Program-made: the position numbers and the translations under genes
NCBI GenBank assembly: GCA_019914945.1
Contig: CM034100.1
Location: 17,495,096-17,559,095, forward strand
Origin: Typha latifolia
Lineage: Eukaryota > Streptophyta > Magnoliopsida > Poales > Typhaceae
DNA: 64,000 nucleotides
Direction of reading: 5' to 3'
Notes under the pieces: generated by a model
Database searches by the model: none
Seen by the model: only the letters and a program-made list of their open reading frames with translations
Told to the model about the DNA's origin: nothing
Shown: positions 24,415 through 37,600 of the stretch, piece after piece
Layout of the letters: each line of letters opens with the position of its first letter
Position numbering within the stretch: the stretch's first letter is position 1

Positions 24415-27400
24415 ATGGCGTTCTCTTACCCCATGGCCACCGCTCTCTTCTCCTCTCCTCCTCTTCCTTCTTCTATGCTCCCTTCTCTCCTTCGCCTTCG
24501 CTTCATCTCTCTCACTTCCCTTCCTCGACACTGTGTCCAGGCCTCCTCCATGGCCTCGGCCGCCGGTTCGAGCGCGCCGCCTCCCAGCCGCCACACGAAC
24601 CGCCTAGCCTCCGAGCATAGCCCCTATCTCCTCCAACATGCCCATAACCCGGTCAGTTTACTGCTACTTTGATGGCTTGTTCTTTGGGTTTCGGATATTT
24701 TACTTCTCTCGGGCATTTCAACGAGAGGATGCGGGGGTTTCGAGATTTTGTTTATAAGTCTCCGCTTGGGCGTAGTGCATGAGAATACGTGGGTTTAATT
24801 TTACTCTGTTGGCGTTATTCATAATTAAATAAGTTTTTACTACTGCGATGCCCCTTCTTTGGGTTTCGGGGACTTTACTTCTTTCGGGCATTTCATCGAG
24901 CGAATGGTAAGGGTTTTGAGATTTTGATTGAATATGTCAGTTTGGAGAGGAGGACATGATAAGGTTTTAACTTGGTTCTTGAAATATATATGCTTGGCCT
25001 GTCTATTTCAATTTTGATTCGATTGGCAATTTTGCGTAATTAATTGAGTTTTTGTCTTTTTAAAATTACATCACGATAGATTTTCTCTGATAGATTTGGT
25101 TTTTAGTGATGGATCTCTTGTTAATTTTTACTTTTGTATCGTGAAAGATGTGTTTTAAGGATATGAAATTATGCTTAATATGTAGCAGAATCCTTTGCTT
25201 TGTCTACTCGGAGGATAAAAAGCGGTAGCTAATACACTTTTGAGCAATGATTCCATATTGACCAATTAGTTATTAAGGATATTTTTCAGCATAAAGGGTA
25301 TATAAGACATTTTATATATGTGACTAGATTAATTGATAAATAAACTAGAATTTATTGCTTATCCTATAACCATTTGCTTATTTGCCAACTTCTACTAATT
25401 TATTATTATTTTTAAGAGAGAAATAAAATATGACTAATTTACTCTTACAATGTAGAAAAGTGATTGATACTTTCGGTTCATATGACCAGTACTCCCGGTT
25501 AATTTTATTTAGTATTATTTAATCTCAATCGTTGGATTAGGAGAGAGAAATTAATAATTCTTATTGAATCATTTGTCTACACTTTTAAGACGAGTGTCTT
25601 TCTGGCTTTACCTCGGCAAAACCTTGCTGCCTATGTTATGTAACAGTATCCTGGAATTTAATTCAACATGTCATCTGCATGATCTTGCAGAAAACCTTAC
25701 TTCATTCACTGACATATTTTACCTTTAGCATTTCCAACATCTGATTTATTTTTGAGTTTTGAAAATAGTATTAATTATTAAGCTAGACTACTCATTAGTT
25801 TGTGAATTCAATTTTCTGGTCATCAATACTTTGCAAGTATATTTTCTCTTTGCATAAATTACACTGATGTACATGCTAAAGGTTGACTGGTATCCATGGG
25901 GAGATGAGGCTTTTGAAAGAGCTCGTAGAAGAGATGTTCCTATCTTTCTTTCAAGTGAGTATTCTTCTCTTAGATTTTCTATTTTACTCAGTACTTACAA
26001 AGAATAGGTGATTTGTTCACAATGAAAGGTTGTTTTGTGGTACAAACCTATACTATTATATGTTTCCTCGATACTTACTGTCATTTCTGTTTTATTTGTT
26101 GTGGCCGTGGCTGGTGTCACAAAGTCGGGTACAGCACATGCCATTGGTGAGTATACTTCCTGCATTTTCTTTTCTTTCTTAGTAAATCTATGTAAAGCTA
26201 TTGGTGCTTTTGAATTTTGATTGTGCCAATGGACCTAAGTTCAAGGGAATTTGGTGCCTGCCAACCTTGTTCTCCACAGACAATTCTTTCTTGGAATCTG
26301 CTTGGTGCTGTTTGGTTGAGAATGATATGCTTTTGTAACATAATCTCAGCAGGATATGCCACTAGACATACACATACCAAACTACTTTGAATGACAAAAA
26401 CTCAATAGTGACCAAACTGGTCAAGTTACAGTTTCCATGCGTCTCTGGTTTCAAGTTTGGGTACTTCAATAGACATGTCATTTCTTTTATCTCCAGTTTC
26501 ACATCCAAAACATGCATTTAATTCAACGGCGGAGCGAGGGGGGGTTGTCGAGAGGGGACAATTCCCACCCGATCTCCCAAAAATATTACCCAAGGGTGGG
26601 TCCCAGTTTATATTTATTTTTCACTCTTATATTTGTTTCATTTTAGCTATACCACAGGAGTATTGTGCAAAGCTACACTTCTAAACATAATCAACAATTT
26701 CCCATTGTAGGGCCCACTTAATAAATCTTTACTATATATGTCTTATGTTGATTGTTCGGGAAATAGTGGTGCTAGAGATAATTTCCCCTGTTAAATAATT
26801 TTATAAAAATAATAAGATTGAAAACTGTTAAGAGGATAATTTTTATCTTAAAACAAGAGTACAACATAATGTCCTAATAAATTACCAATGCACAAGCAAC
26901 AACAATGAATCAAAAATTCTCTTTACAAAATTAAGACATTTTATTTAATTATTACCGTGGTGTCGTCTTAATCTTTAATTACTAATAGAGCGCACATTTT
27001 GAGAAAATTTTATTGAGAAATTAATATGAAAATATCTTTCATCAAATTTTGAATTAAAAGTTAGAATATCTAATTATCTTCCAAATATATGAGATAAAAC
27101 TGGAATAGATGAATTTGTTAATCCTAATAATCATAAAGGTAATGTTTTTTTCTAAGTAACCTGAGACACTTCTTTTTCTTAGTGATTATTTGATTTCCAC
27201 CACATCCCCTTAGAATGTCTAATAAAACTGGAATAGATGAATCTGTTAATCATAATTTTCATAAAGTTAATATTTTTTTCTAGGTAACCTGTAATACTTC
27301 TTTTTCTTAGAGTGATTATTCGATTTCCACCACCATCCCTCACCCCGTAGCCGCCACCACTGTTCAAGAATTGGCTCCGCTACCGCATAAATTCATTGCC

Positions 27401-30400
27401 ATCTGTCAAAACCCAGTCATATTTCCTTTCATATTTAGTGCTGAATAAACGACCTGTTGATGGCCGCCCATGCATTGTCTAGCATATATAAGTTGTAACC
27501 ATAAATGATGAGGTACAAACCCATAAATAAATTGTTGATCATATTTTTGCATTTTAGAACTATGATGTGTTACATTTCCTCTTGAATGCACTTCGAGGAT
27601 ATATATTTTTCTTTCTCATGGAGAGTGTAGTGTAATGGAAAATATTGATGTATTTTTTGGTAAATTGTGCAGGTGCCATGTAATGGAGGTGGAATCATTT
27701 GAGAACGAAGAAGTTGCTGAATTGCTTAATGAGTGGTTTGTTAGCATTAAGGTTATCTTTTTCACTATATTAATTTGGGTATTACTTACCACTGTTTGTT
27801 TTCTTGTCTGCAATTTACTTTTCTTTTGCTTTAGCTTTTTTTTCCAAAGTATGTTGATCAAGATTTGCATATGCAAACATTTACTATTGTTTAGAGAGTA
27901 TTTTTCTCTGGCTCGAACAAATAATCACACAGTTATTAGTGGAAGCCTATTCATACACAAGTGACACCCTCAGTGAAATATATTTTATATGCACTTAAAT
28001 TATAATGCTTTTTCATTTTTCTGATAGTTAGCTTTAACAGGTAGATCGTGAGGAGCGACCTGATGTTGATAAGGTAAGGTCATATGTGGTGATCGTATTG
28101 TCTTTCTTTTAAGCATAAATGTGTAAAATCTGAGGTAATATCCTTGCAAAATGCAAATGACTGAGTAAGACTTGAGTTGTTATACTCCAACCAATATTGA
28201 CTGAAATTAGTGGGTTCCTTTGTTCTTGGATAACTTGAGGCTTCTTTGAATTGCATCTTGGTATTCTCATCTTGTCCTCCTAAGAACAGCCATTGTTGTT
28301 TGTAGGTTTATATGACATATGTGCAAGCACTTTATGGTGGTGGTGGTTGGCCTTTGAGTGTCTTCCTTTCTCCTAGTCTAAAGCCCTTGATGGGTGGAAC
28401 ATACTTTCCTCCAGATGATAAATATGGACGACCAGGTTTCAAGACTGTCCTGAGGTAAAACATTCATATAACTTGTTTGATGACATTGGTGTTTTTGTTG
28501 TCCAGCTCATTATTTTCTTCATTGAACCTTTCTAGAAGGGTAAAGGATGCTTGGGATACTAAGAGAGAGATGCTTGAGAAGGGTGGGACCATTGCAATTG
28601 AGCAGCTTGCAGAAGCATTATCTTCAACTTCTGAATCTCGGAAAGTATCAGATGATCTCGCTCATAGTTCTTTAAAAAGATGTGTTGAACAGGTTAGTGA
28701 TGTGAATCAGTCCGTTTGTCTTGTTCTTGCTCTTCAAAATCATACCTGAGGGATGAAGTTAATGAAGACAGTCATAGGAAACTTCTCCAAGAAGTTCATT
28801 TCTTGGACGGTTGCCTTGACATTTCACCATCCAATGATGCCAATTTTAGCTTGGCTCAGTTTAGTGATACAATTTAATGATTTTAGATCTGGTGGGAATG
28901 TGGGAACAGGCCCCTAACTTATTCAAATAAACCACTAATGACCTTACACCATCAGGTGTATGCATATCTGGGCCCAGAGTATGATGGAGGCACAATCTAC
29001 TTGACCTGTTAATCAGTAGGACAAAAGACTGTCTTAACTCTTAAAGACCTCGTGTTCCGTACTTATTTAGATCTAACTTTGCAGTTAATAATTTTGTGAA
29101 GATTATCTTGGATTGGTAAATCTTTTGGTTTGACAGTGTGATTCCTATGTTGCTCATTTTATTACTATTGTATGGAACTCAAGAGTTTGGATGTGATTGT
29201 TGTTCATTCTAGATTTTAGATCTTGGTTGAGTTTGATCTGGCTGTTGTTGTGTTAATACTTAATCAATTTGATTGAGTCGTCACTTTCCAACAATTTTGA
29301 GGATTCAATGGGATCTTTCAATTAAGTCACTAGTTGTGGAGCTCAGGTGGCTTTAAACTAAAGTTTACTGTGCTGAATATCAACTTTTGATCATTTGACT
29401 TATTTTCACTCCTATATATTAGACAACATTGGCAAAAAGGGGGATTTTACAAAAATCCTTAATCTGTTCTTCTAGATATTTTTATATTCATAAATTTATT
29501 CGTTTGAAGTTGTGAAATTTGTGATTTCTCTGTAGCTAGCAAGTAGTTATGATCCAAAATTTGGTGGATTTGGTTCTGCCCCAAAGTTCCCAAGACCTGT
29601 TGAAGATTGTGTGATGCTTTATGAATTTAAGAAGCTAATGGAAAGTGGGAAGGACACTGAAGCTAGTGACATTATGAAGATGGTCTCTCATAGCCTGCAG
29701 TGCATGGCTAGAGGTGGAATTCATGATCACATTGGAGGTGGATTTCATAGATATAGCGTGGATGAATGTTGGCATGGTGAGTTCTACTTGTTAGCATTGG
29801 ACTTTTGCTGTAATACCATTTTTTTTTTCATCATCTTCATTGGTGCCGCTGGATATGAGAGACTGTTAACCTAAATATATATCTCCATTGAGAATACCAT
29901 TAAATACTTACAATTTTATGTGGCTAAACAGTGGTCTAATTCTATTCTAAATTTCTAATAAATACTTATAATTGTTATGTGGCTGAAACAGGGGTCTAAT
30001 ATGCTACTTTAATTGAGTATCTGCCTGCCTACAGACTTTCCCCTCAGAAAAAAAGGGGTCTCTGTCCTTATGATTGCAGCATCTTTGTGCTACATATCTA
30101 AACACCTACTTACAAAGTAAACAGACCAATGGCAATCATTATGAATCATTGTGCATCCTACATTAAGTTATTCACTTATTGGACTTGGCATACAGGATCC
30201 AATGGCAATATTTATTCTGATTAGGATAAGAATCTGCTTTTGTTGACTAGTTTTATCAAGTCAGTTGCCTATTCTAATCATGTTTGTTTTCTGATATATT
30301 TCATAAACCTTTTTAATCAGTTTAATTTATTGAATCTTTTTTTCTGGCAGTTCCGCACTTCGAAAAGATGTTATACGATCAGGGACAGATTGCTTATGTT

Positions 30401-33400
30401 TACTTGGATACATTTTTGATCACCAGAGACAATTTCTATTCTTACATTGCTCGTGATATTCTGGACTACTTAAGGAGAGATATGATTGGAGAATCAGGTG
30501 AAATTTATTCAGCTGAAGATGCTGACAGTGCCGAGTATGAGGGTGCTCCTAGAAAAAGAAGGAGCATTTTATGTCTGGACAAGCAAAGAGGTACGTGCTT
30601 GCAGTATGCTCATACAGAGATCTTGGTCTTTCTGTACTGTTGTTAGTCATTCTGTCCATATTATAGCTAGAAGTTAATGTGATTGATATGATAGCACATA
30701 ATCTGATGAAGATCAAACGTCAAGGTCATTGTTCAGCTAATCTGGAAAATTCTCTTTTAAATATTGTTATTGGTTTAACATGTTGACCTACTATACTGGT
30801 TTTCGCTGAATTGCTTGATTATTACATGTAATAATCAAGCAATCTCTATGAAGCAAAGTCATCAGGAATATAAAGTTACAAGAAAAGAAATATATAAATA
30901 TCTACAAGGATGCATTAGATTTTATGTTGCTTTATGCTTCAAAAATGTTATCGATGTTGACCTGTTTTTCCCAGCCCTATTATCGTTCTTACAATGAGTC
31001 CTTTTCCAGAAGGTTTCTGTTTCTGTATGTTGAATGTAGGACAATCTAGATTCAAATATTGAAACTTGTTGACTGCTATGGCAACAGAATTTGGGGGGAG
31101 TGCATATGCTTGAACCAATTTTATTAGTATGAAAGCCAAGATGAAGCTCTTACAGCATCATCTAATTTGTCCATGACAATGTAAATCATGTCAGTAAATC
31201 AATAATAGTAAATCAGTAAATCAGTAATTCTTTATCTTCATGTTGGTACCTTATGTGCATTCAGAAAATAACTAAAGTTTATGTTGTATTAATAGTGCAT
31301 CATGTGGTCCCATTATCTTTTTTAATTTGCCAGGACAGGTTGCTATTGGAACATAATGTTTCTCCCTGTTGAATGTTATATGGATGCTTCCCACAAAGTA
31401 GTGTCAGTTCAATGCAAATGATATCTGTAAATAGGAATAAGAATGTAAATATAAATGTGTTCTTGCAAAGCTGTCTATTCACATGGACATATGTCCTGGA
31501 TGCATGAGTGAGGTGTGTATGTATTGTATGTTGTGATCACCTCAATGGAAACATGATTTTTCACCCATATATAGTGGAATTTTCTGCAATTTATGTTTCT
31601 CAGTTCTTAAGTGTGTTATTTTGATATCTAACATCATGTCCAGAAGAACCCATCTGATATTGTTTTTAAAATGTTCTGGCATTATTTTAATGTCTCATAT
31701 GTTTAACTTTTTCTGAAGATTGAAGATATTCTTGGAGATAGTGCAAACCTGTTCAAGGACCATTACTATGTTAAATCTTCTGGAAACTGTGACCTTTCTA
31801 GAATGAGTGATCCTCACAACGAATTCAAAGAGAAAAATGTGCTTATAGAGAGAAGACCTGTCTCCTTTATGGCAACAAAGAATAAGAAGTCAGTAGATGA
31901 ATACTCTTGCATTCTGGGAGATTGCCGACAAAGATTGTTTAACATGCGATCAAGTAGACCGAGACCGCATTTGGATGACAAGGTTTAATATTTTTAAGAA
32001 CAGTCTCAGAACATTTATTTCCCTTCTTATCTAGAGTCCTAGGCCATGAACTTAATATCTTATTTCGTTCTTTTGTAGGTAATTGTTTCATGGAATGGAC
32101 TTGTCATATCATCTTTTGCAAGAGCATCTAAAATTCTCAAGGCGAAACCGAGAGAAACCAGATTCTTTTTCCCAGTAGTTGGCTGTGATGTAAGATTTCA
32201 TACTTTGCTTATTACTCTATCCACTTCCATATTCCTACTTTTAAGTCAGTTTCTTGTACAAAGTACATTTTAAAAAAAAAGTTATTCTCTGTACTTAGGT
32301 TGTTGATAACTTGATATATGTCCAACTTTTGCAGCCAAGTGAATACCTGGAAGTTGCAGAAAAGGCTGCATCTTTCATCAAGAACAGCCTCTATGATATG
32401 AACACGCAGAGGCTGCAACATAGCTATTGTAAAGGCCCATCAAAAGCACCTGGATTTTTGGATGATTATGCCTTCCTAATCTCAGGACTTCTGGATCTCT
32501 TCGAGTATGGTGGTAAAATTGATTGGCTATCATGGGCAATTCAGCTGCAATCTACTCAGGCAAGTAATTGTGGTGAATTTTTTTTTCCTAGCAATACAAC
32601 CTTCAAACATCCATTTTTCTATTGTTTTTACAGGATGAATTGTTTCTAGATAAAGTAGGGGGAGGCTATTTCAATACTCCGGGTGAAGACCCTTCTGTTC
32701 TTCTCCGTGTAAAAGAAGATCATGATGGAGCAGAGCCATCTGGGAATTCAGTGTCAGCGATCAATCTGATCAGATTGTCATCTATGGTAGCTGGTGCGAG
32801 ATCCGAAATCTATAGAAATACTGCAGAGCATCTTCTGGTATTCTCCTCTTTTTCTGTGATTATACAATAGGTATTAAATGTTGCCTTCAGCGATTTTATT
32901 GGCTTGAATACATTTTAGTGTGAGGGAATATTTTAAGTTTTTTAACCATTTAGATAACCATCAGGCATGTAATAAAGATGACTGGCTAGAGAACCGGGGA
33001 AGCCCAAATTGCTTAAATAATAGGAGTTCACAGAATCATGCAAGGGATGTGCTTTTTTTTTTCTTTGAAGTAATACTCAGTTTTCCTTTTTTTTCTTATG
33101 GGATACTGTACAGGCAGTTTTTGAAAGTAGGTTGACAGATCAAAGTGTGGCTGTTCCGTTAATGTGTTGTGCGGCAGACATGCTCCATGTTCCCTCCAGG
33201 AAGCAAGTCATATTGGTGGGAGATAAAACATCTGTCGACTTTGAGGACATGGTGGTAGCTACTTTAGCAATATATGATCCTAACAGAACTGTGAGTATTG
33301 TTCCAGTGCTAGTCTCTCATGAGCTTCAACTGAAAACTTGTGGTGCATTATATGATCTGCGATACACTAGTGTAATACACTTCAGATGATTTGTACATCA

Positions 33401-33904
33401 TAATTTGCTAGAACTATTGCGCAAGATTTTGCAGAGGATAGTCTACAAAGCATAAGTTTACTGGCAATCTCTTATAGTTTAAGGTTTTCTTTATTATTTA
33501 TCTTGCAAGTTTTTGTGTTCAGTATGACACCTGCTGCAAGTCTTGTATTCCAGCATGTCACAACCACTGTGCACTACTGCCTTGGGTAGAATATCAATTT
33601 ATGATGTTATAGAATGATGGATTGCAAAGAATAGAAGCTTTGCAACAAACTTATATGTAACTCAGCTTTTGGTGCTTCTGTTGCATTAATGCAGATTATC
33701 CAAATAGACTCCAGAAACAAAGAGGAGATGGAGTTCTGGGAAAGCAACAACCCAAACATAGCCCAAATGGCGAGGAGCAGTCCAATCGATAAACCTGCAG
33801 TGGCTCATGTGTGTCAAAATTTCGTCTGCAGCCCACCTGTAACTAGCCCAGATGCTCTCCAGAACTTGCTAAATAGAAAATCTGTAGCTGCTTCATCTGC
33901 TTGA
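24415..33904 (+). CDS. SPATA20-like thioredoxin-fold protein (frameshifted)
   Basis: Fifteen exons: 24415-24651, 25882-25954, 26125-26146, 27673-27751, 28041-28073, 28306-28454, 28536-28692, 29536-29776, 30351-30590, 31719-31982, 32079-32189, 32335-32559, 32634-32837, 33114-33290 and 33695-33904 (TGA). The family (DUF255/YyaL, spermatogenesis-associated protein 20) combines an N-terminal thioredoxin-like domain ([27 protein letters not shown]) with an alpha/alpha-barrel part ([36 protein letters not shown]). Its biochemical role is poorly known. An N-terminal Ser/Leu/Arg-rich stretch suggests organelle import. As assembled, a one-base excess in the A run at 30553-30557 breaks the frame after residue ~399; read literally the product stops at ~411 residues instead of ~806. 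The intron at 32560-32633 is GC-AG. The start could also be 24334 or 24433. Confidence 0.88.
26125..26146 (+). other. 22-nt microexon of SPATA20-like gene
   Basis: This is exon 3 of the SPATA20-like gene, flanked by acaaag and gtgagt. It completes codons for IGYSTCHW between exon 2 (ending in IFLS plus one base) and exon 4 (starting with the last base of W, then CHVMEVES). It supplies the first Cys of the family's C-x2-C-like CHWC motif. Without it the reading frame breaks, so the microexon is required. Confidence 0.88.
26526..27387. mobile_element. hAT (Tip100-like) non-autonomous remnant in intron 3
   Basis: The left end reads acggcggagcgagg. The right end, reversed, reads tgcggtagcggagcc. 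Both recall the CAGTGGCGGAGCCA-type ends of plant hAT/Tip100 elements. Candidate 8-bp target copies are TTAATTCA (26518-26525) and TAAATTCA (27388-27395), one mismatch. There is no transposase frame inside. The element contains a ~110-bp imperfect direct duplication. It sits within an intron and leaves splicing signals intact. Confidence 0.45.
27094..27336. repeat. ~110-bp imperfect direct duplication, 128-bp period
   Basis: Copy 1 (27094-27203) and copy 2 (27222-27336) share the ordered words ataaaactggaatagatgaa, gttaatc, cataaag, ttttttct, gtaacctg, acttctttttcttag and gatttccacca. They lie inside the putative hAT remnant of the SPATA20-like gene. Confidence 0.8.
30553..30557 (+). other. 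Frameshift site in SPATA20-like exon 9
   Basis: Before this A5 run the frame reads ...EYEGAPRK. After it, the family-like sequence [11 protein letters not shown] is found only in the next frame, and exon 9 must end in that frame to join exon 10 ([17 protein letters not shown]). Exon 9 therefore has one base too many (or lacks two). Reading on in the original frame gives 11 foreign residues and a TGA at the exon 9/10 join. Confidence 0.85.
32560..32633 (+). other. GC-AG intron
   Basis: Exon 12 ends CTACTCAG and is followed by GCAAGT. The next exon starts after TTTACAG. The join gives STQDELFLD, as in the family, and no GT donor fits the frame nearby. The 74-base intron is thus of the minor GC-AG class, with an otherwise perfect donor consensus, as is usual for this class. 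Confidence 0.88.
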
Positions 33905-34646
33905 GATTTCTTCGACGAGGCATGCCTAGGTATTACACCATGGAGAGTTTGGTGCAGTTTAGTAGTGGCTGCTGTTTGTATATAAGTATGCGTGAATATA
34001 TCACCGCTGTTAAATTTACCGCTTCTGGTAAATTTTACACTTTTATGCGTTTATTTGTGTACTTGTAATTATGTCTAATAAAGGTCCTTAAAAGCGGAAA
34101 GCCTGTGAACCTTCTTTAGCTAATGTCAGCATTTTTCTGGATCAAATAAAAGCTGCAAGAGAAGCGATTGGAAGTCTCTAAAATGAATGCCAAATTTTCA
34201 TCTCTATCTCATTTTCAGTCAACGCCAAGATCGAAGAATTGCGAGAGAAGGTTTTGACCCTGAAGGGTCATACCTTCGATCAATCTTGAGTTGACCAGTT
34301 ACTGGTACTCTATGTTAGAAAAACACGTATAATTTATCTCCCCAATAGAGAATTCTTTCCTTCACCATTTTCTACTCTGTAACTTTCATTTAAAGTCTGC
34401 AATCTGAACACAAAGCTACCATCTTACCACGCAAGTACTAATAACTATGACAGGGCCCAAAAAAAAAGGAACTTTTATTTGATAATTCTGCATTTCCTTA
34501 CAATAGGAGGCATAATTATGAACATATCTAAAAGTTCTAAACACGATAATTGTCAGCTAAATTTCAACAGATTGCAGCCGGAAAGGGTTGACTTGCTCTG
34601 TTGCTATCAGATAACATTCCCATCATCTCTGGTAACTGATAATGGT
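33905..34646. other. Convergent spacer, SPATA20-like / K+ transporter
   Basis: This contains the 3' flanks of two convergent genes. An AATAAA-like word (tctaataaagg) near 34074-34084 may be the SPATA20-like poly(A) signal. Nothing else is recognised. Confidence 0.5.
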
Positions 34647-37600
34647 CTACACATAGTAGATCATACCAACTTCAATCAGACTGATATGAGGAATATTTAG
34701 CGCAACAGCTGGGCCCCTGCAGTTCTTCCGGAGGAAAGAGTAGGCAACATCAATGACAAACTTCTTGAGAAAAGAAGAATTCTTCCTAGCCTTGATGTAG
34801 GAGTGGCCCATGATGTATGCCACTCCTGCATCCTTAGCTTCAACAAGTGCCAATAAATCTTCTTTCACCTGTGGATCCATTGGCTCTGCTTCAGGAAGCT
34901 CAAAGCGCACACGGCGTCGGCGGCTGACACTCGGCGACTCTTGCTCATATAGAGACTGTAAGCTTTGCAGGGTTTCTGATCTGCTGCTCCTGATGATGGA
35001 GGAATCACCACCATTCTCATCAGCACCTCTTACGAGCAGTCTAGTGCCAAATGTGTCATCACTTCTTATAACAGCCATTCTTCCTTCATTAGACGTATCG
35101 TAGCTCCCGGTTGAGGATGTTTCCTCAGCTTCCAACTGAATGAACTTGGCAATGCTCATCACCAACTGGTTCTCAAAATTGTCATCATCACTCTCCACAT
35201 CCTTGTATCCATACCTCACAATGCATCTGTACATTTGGTACTCTCTGGGTCCAATTCGTCCAATAAGGTATCGTTCATCTTGTGGGACATACGGCACTGG
35301 CACTGACTTCACACAGACGAAGACTAGCACTTGATGGAAAGCAGGAAGATTAGTGACGAAATGGGAGAAGATAGAAGGCACTCCTGTCACTAGCTCCGTA
35401 TAGATCAGCCCAATTCCAGGGACACGAACGATTCCAAGGCTAGGGCCTAGCGTGAGAATCCATTTCATTGATACCTTGTTTTGGAGATCGAAGAGATATT
35501 TCCGCCGTGTCCCATAGTGCCATACATACATGATGACCATGAACACGGAGGAGAGCACGAGAGGTACCCAGCCTCCTTGGGGAACTTTCATGATGGAAGA
35601 AGAAAGATAGACAGCTTCAATTGATCCAAAAAATAAGAGGAATGACAAGGCAAATATCACATTCTTGTGCCATACAAAGATGATGACCAGTGCCATCAAC
35701 CATGTAGTAACAAACATAACTGTAATGGAAGCAATACCTGAAATAAAAAAATAAAAAAAAGAACACTTGCTTAGAAATATATGCATGGGCTGGTAGCAGA
35801 TTCTATTAGCAGTTTAAATAAGCAGGTGACAAGTAATGAAACATATCGGATAATAATCAGTAAAATAACTAAAATTTTATAGATCCTAAAACTTTAAGCT
35901 GATAGCAACTTCTTTTAGTAGATTAAGAGGTGGTAAGCCAAGAATGCCCTGATAGGAACATAACCAGCGGGGAAAAAGAAAAAGAAATAGAAAATGGATC
36001 TAATATTGTTAGTTGTCTTCTCGGCATGTATATATGCTACCCTGTTGAAATGAAGTAAGGCATACTTACCATAAGCATTTCCAATAAGTGTTGTGTCCTG
36101 GAAGCCAATTGTTACAGCTAAACACAAGAGCATAAGAATCCAGTTTATCTCAGGTATATATATCTGTCCATAGATCCACCTTGACGTATGGACAACCTTG
36201 ACACGTGGAAAACATCCCAAGGCATTACATTGCTTGACAATCGAAAATGTTGCTGAGATGACAGCTTGGCTAGCAACAATAGCAGCAAGAGTTGCCACCA
36301 CAAACACAGGCCAGAAAATAGGTTCTGCACAATGAGAAACAAGTCGACTTAAAAATTGTTACAACAGGCATATAAGTGCTGTAATAGTAACACAGTAAAT
36401 TGAGTCTTACTTGGAATAGATTGATAAAAGCTTGTATGAACCTCCACAATGTTTCTAGAAAGAAATGCTGCCTGGCCCATATATTGCAACACTAGACAAG
36501 GATATATCAAACTCACAAAAGCCAACTGCACAGAGCAATACTTGAAGTCAATGCCAGTATGACGTTATCCATTTGATTACTCAACCATATTGACAGTTGA
36601 GCCAACACATAAACTAAGCAATGAATTGAAACATCCTAACCCCTTCCATGCATGGCCCTTATTTAACAACAATTTTGGTGATTGATAGTACAAAATATGA
36701 TATAGAGATTACTATAGAGTATAGGCACTGACCAATTCTAAAAATAAGTGCATTAGGAGCATTCAGTTGCCTTGCCATATTATGAATGGCTTGCAGTCGG
36801 CTAATGCTAAAAGTTGCTTATATTATGATGAGATATTTACAGGTGATGATGCTATTATATTAGGTCAGTGTAAGTTATCAATCTCTTACATTATGGTTTA
36901 TAATACACAGAAGTACTGCACCATTGCAGCAAAGTGAAGTAGCTAGCACCAATAGATTCGGCAAACATGCTCGAATAAAGAGCAAGCAGAATCTTCTTTG
37001 TTCTGCTACCAAGCAAGCAGATCGGAAGATCTCAGTTGTCATGGACAATGAGTATTTACAGCCATATAATTTGGATAAGTATCGTCTTTGCATTTATAGC
37101 AGACTAGCTAAAACCACAGATTTGTTCTATACTATATCCACAATAGTAGGTCATCTTTTAACAACATTTCTCTTCTAGCAACAATCAAATATTATCTTGA
37201 AAGTGAGAACTACAGTAACCTAAGCATACCCTGATAGATGCATCAGTGAAGTGGCCAAGATCTGCAAACATTGCTTCAGTACCTGCAAACAATAGAAATG
37301 CCCACAAACCGATGAGATGCTTATAGACAAAAATAAAGATAACAGGTTAGACCACAAGAAAATTTGGTTTTCCCATTGACCTGTAATAGCAAGAAGTATT
37401 CCTCCCAGTGAAATCCAGCCATCTTTTCCTGTTATTCTGAAGAATTTAACAATATAGTGTGGAGAAAGAGCATGACATATTCTGGGGTTCCAGTGAATGA
37501 TGTTGTATAGCCCAATCCCACCAATACATAAGAGCCAGATGATAACGATAGGTGCAAAAATGAAAGCCACCTTCTGGGTGCCTCGGTGTTGTAAAGCGAA

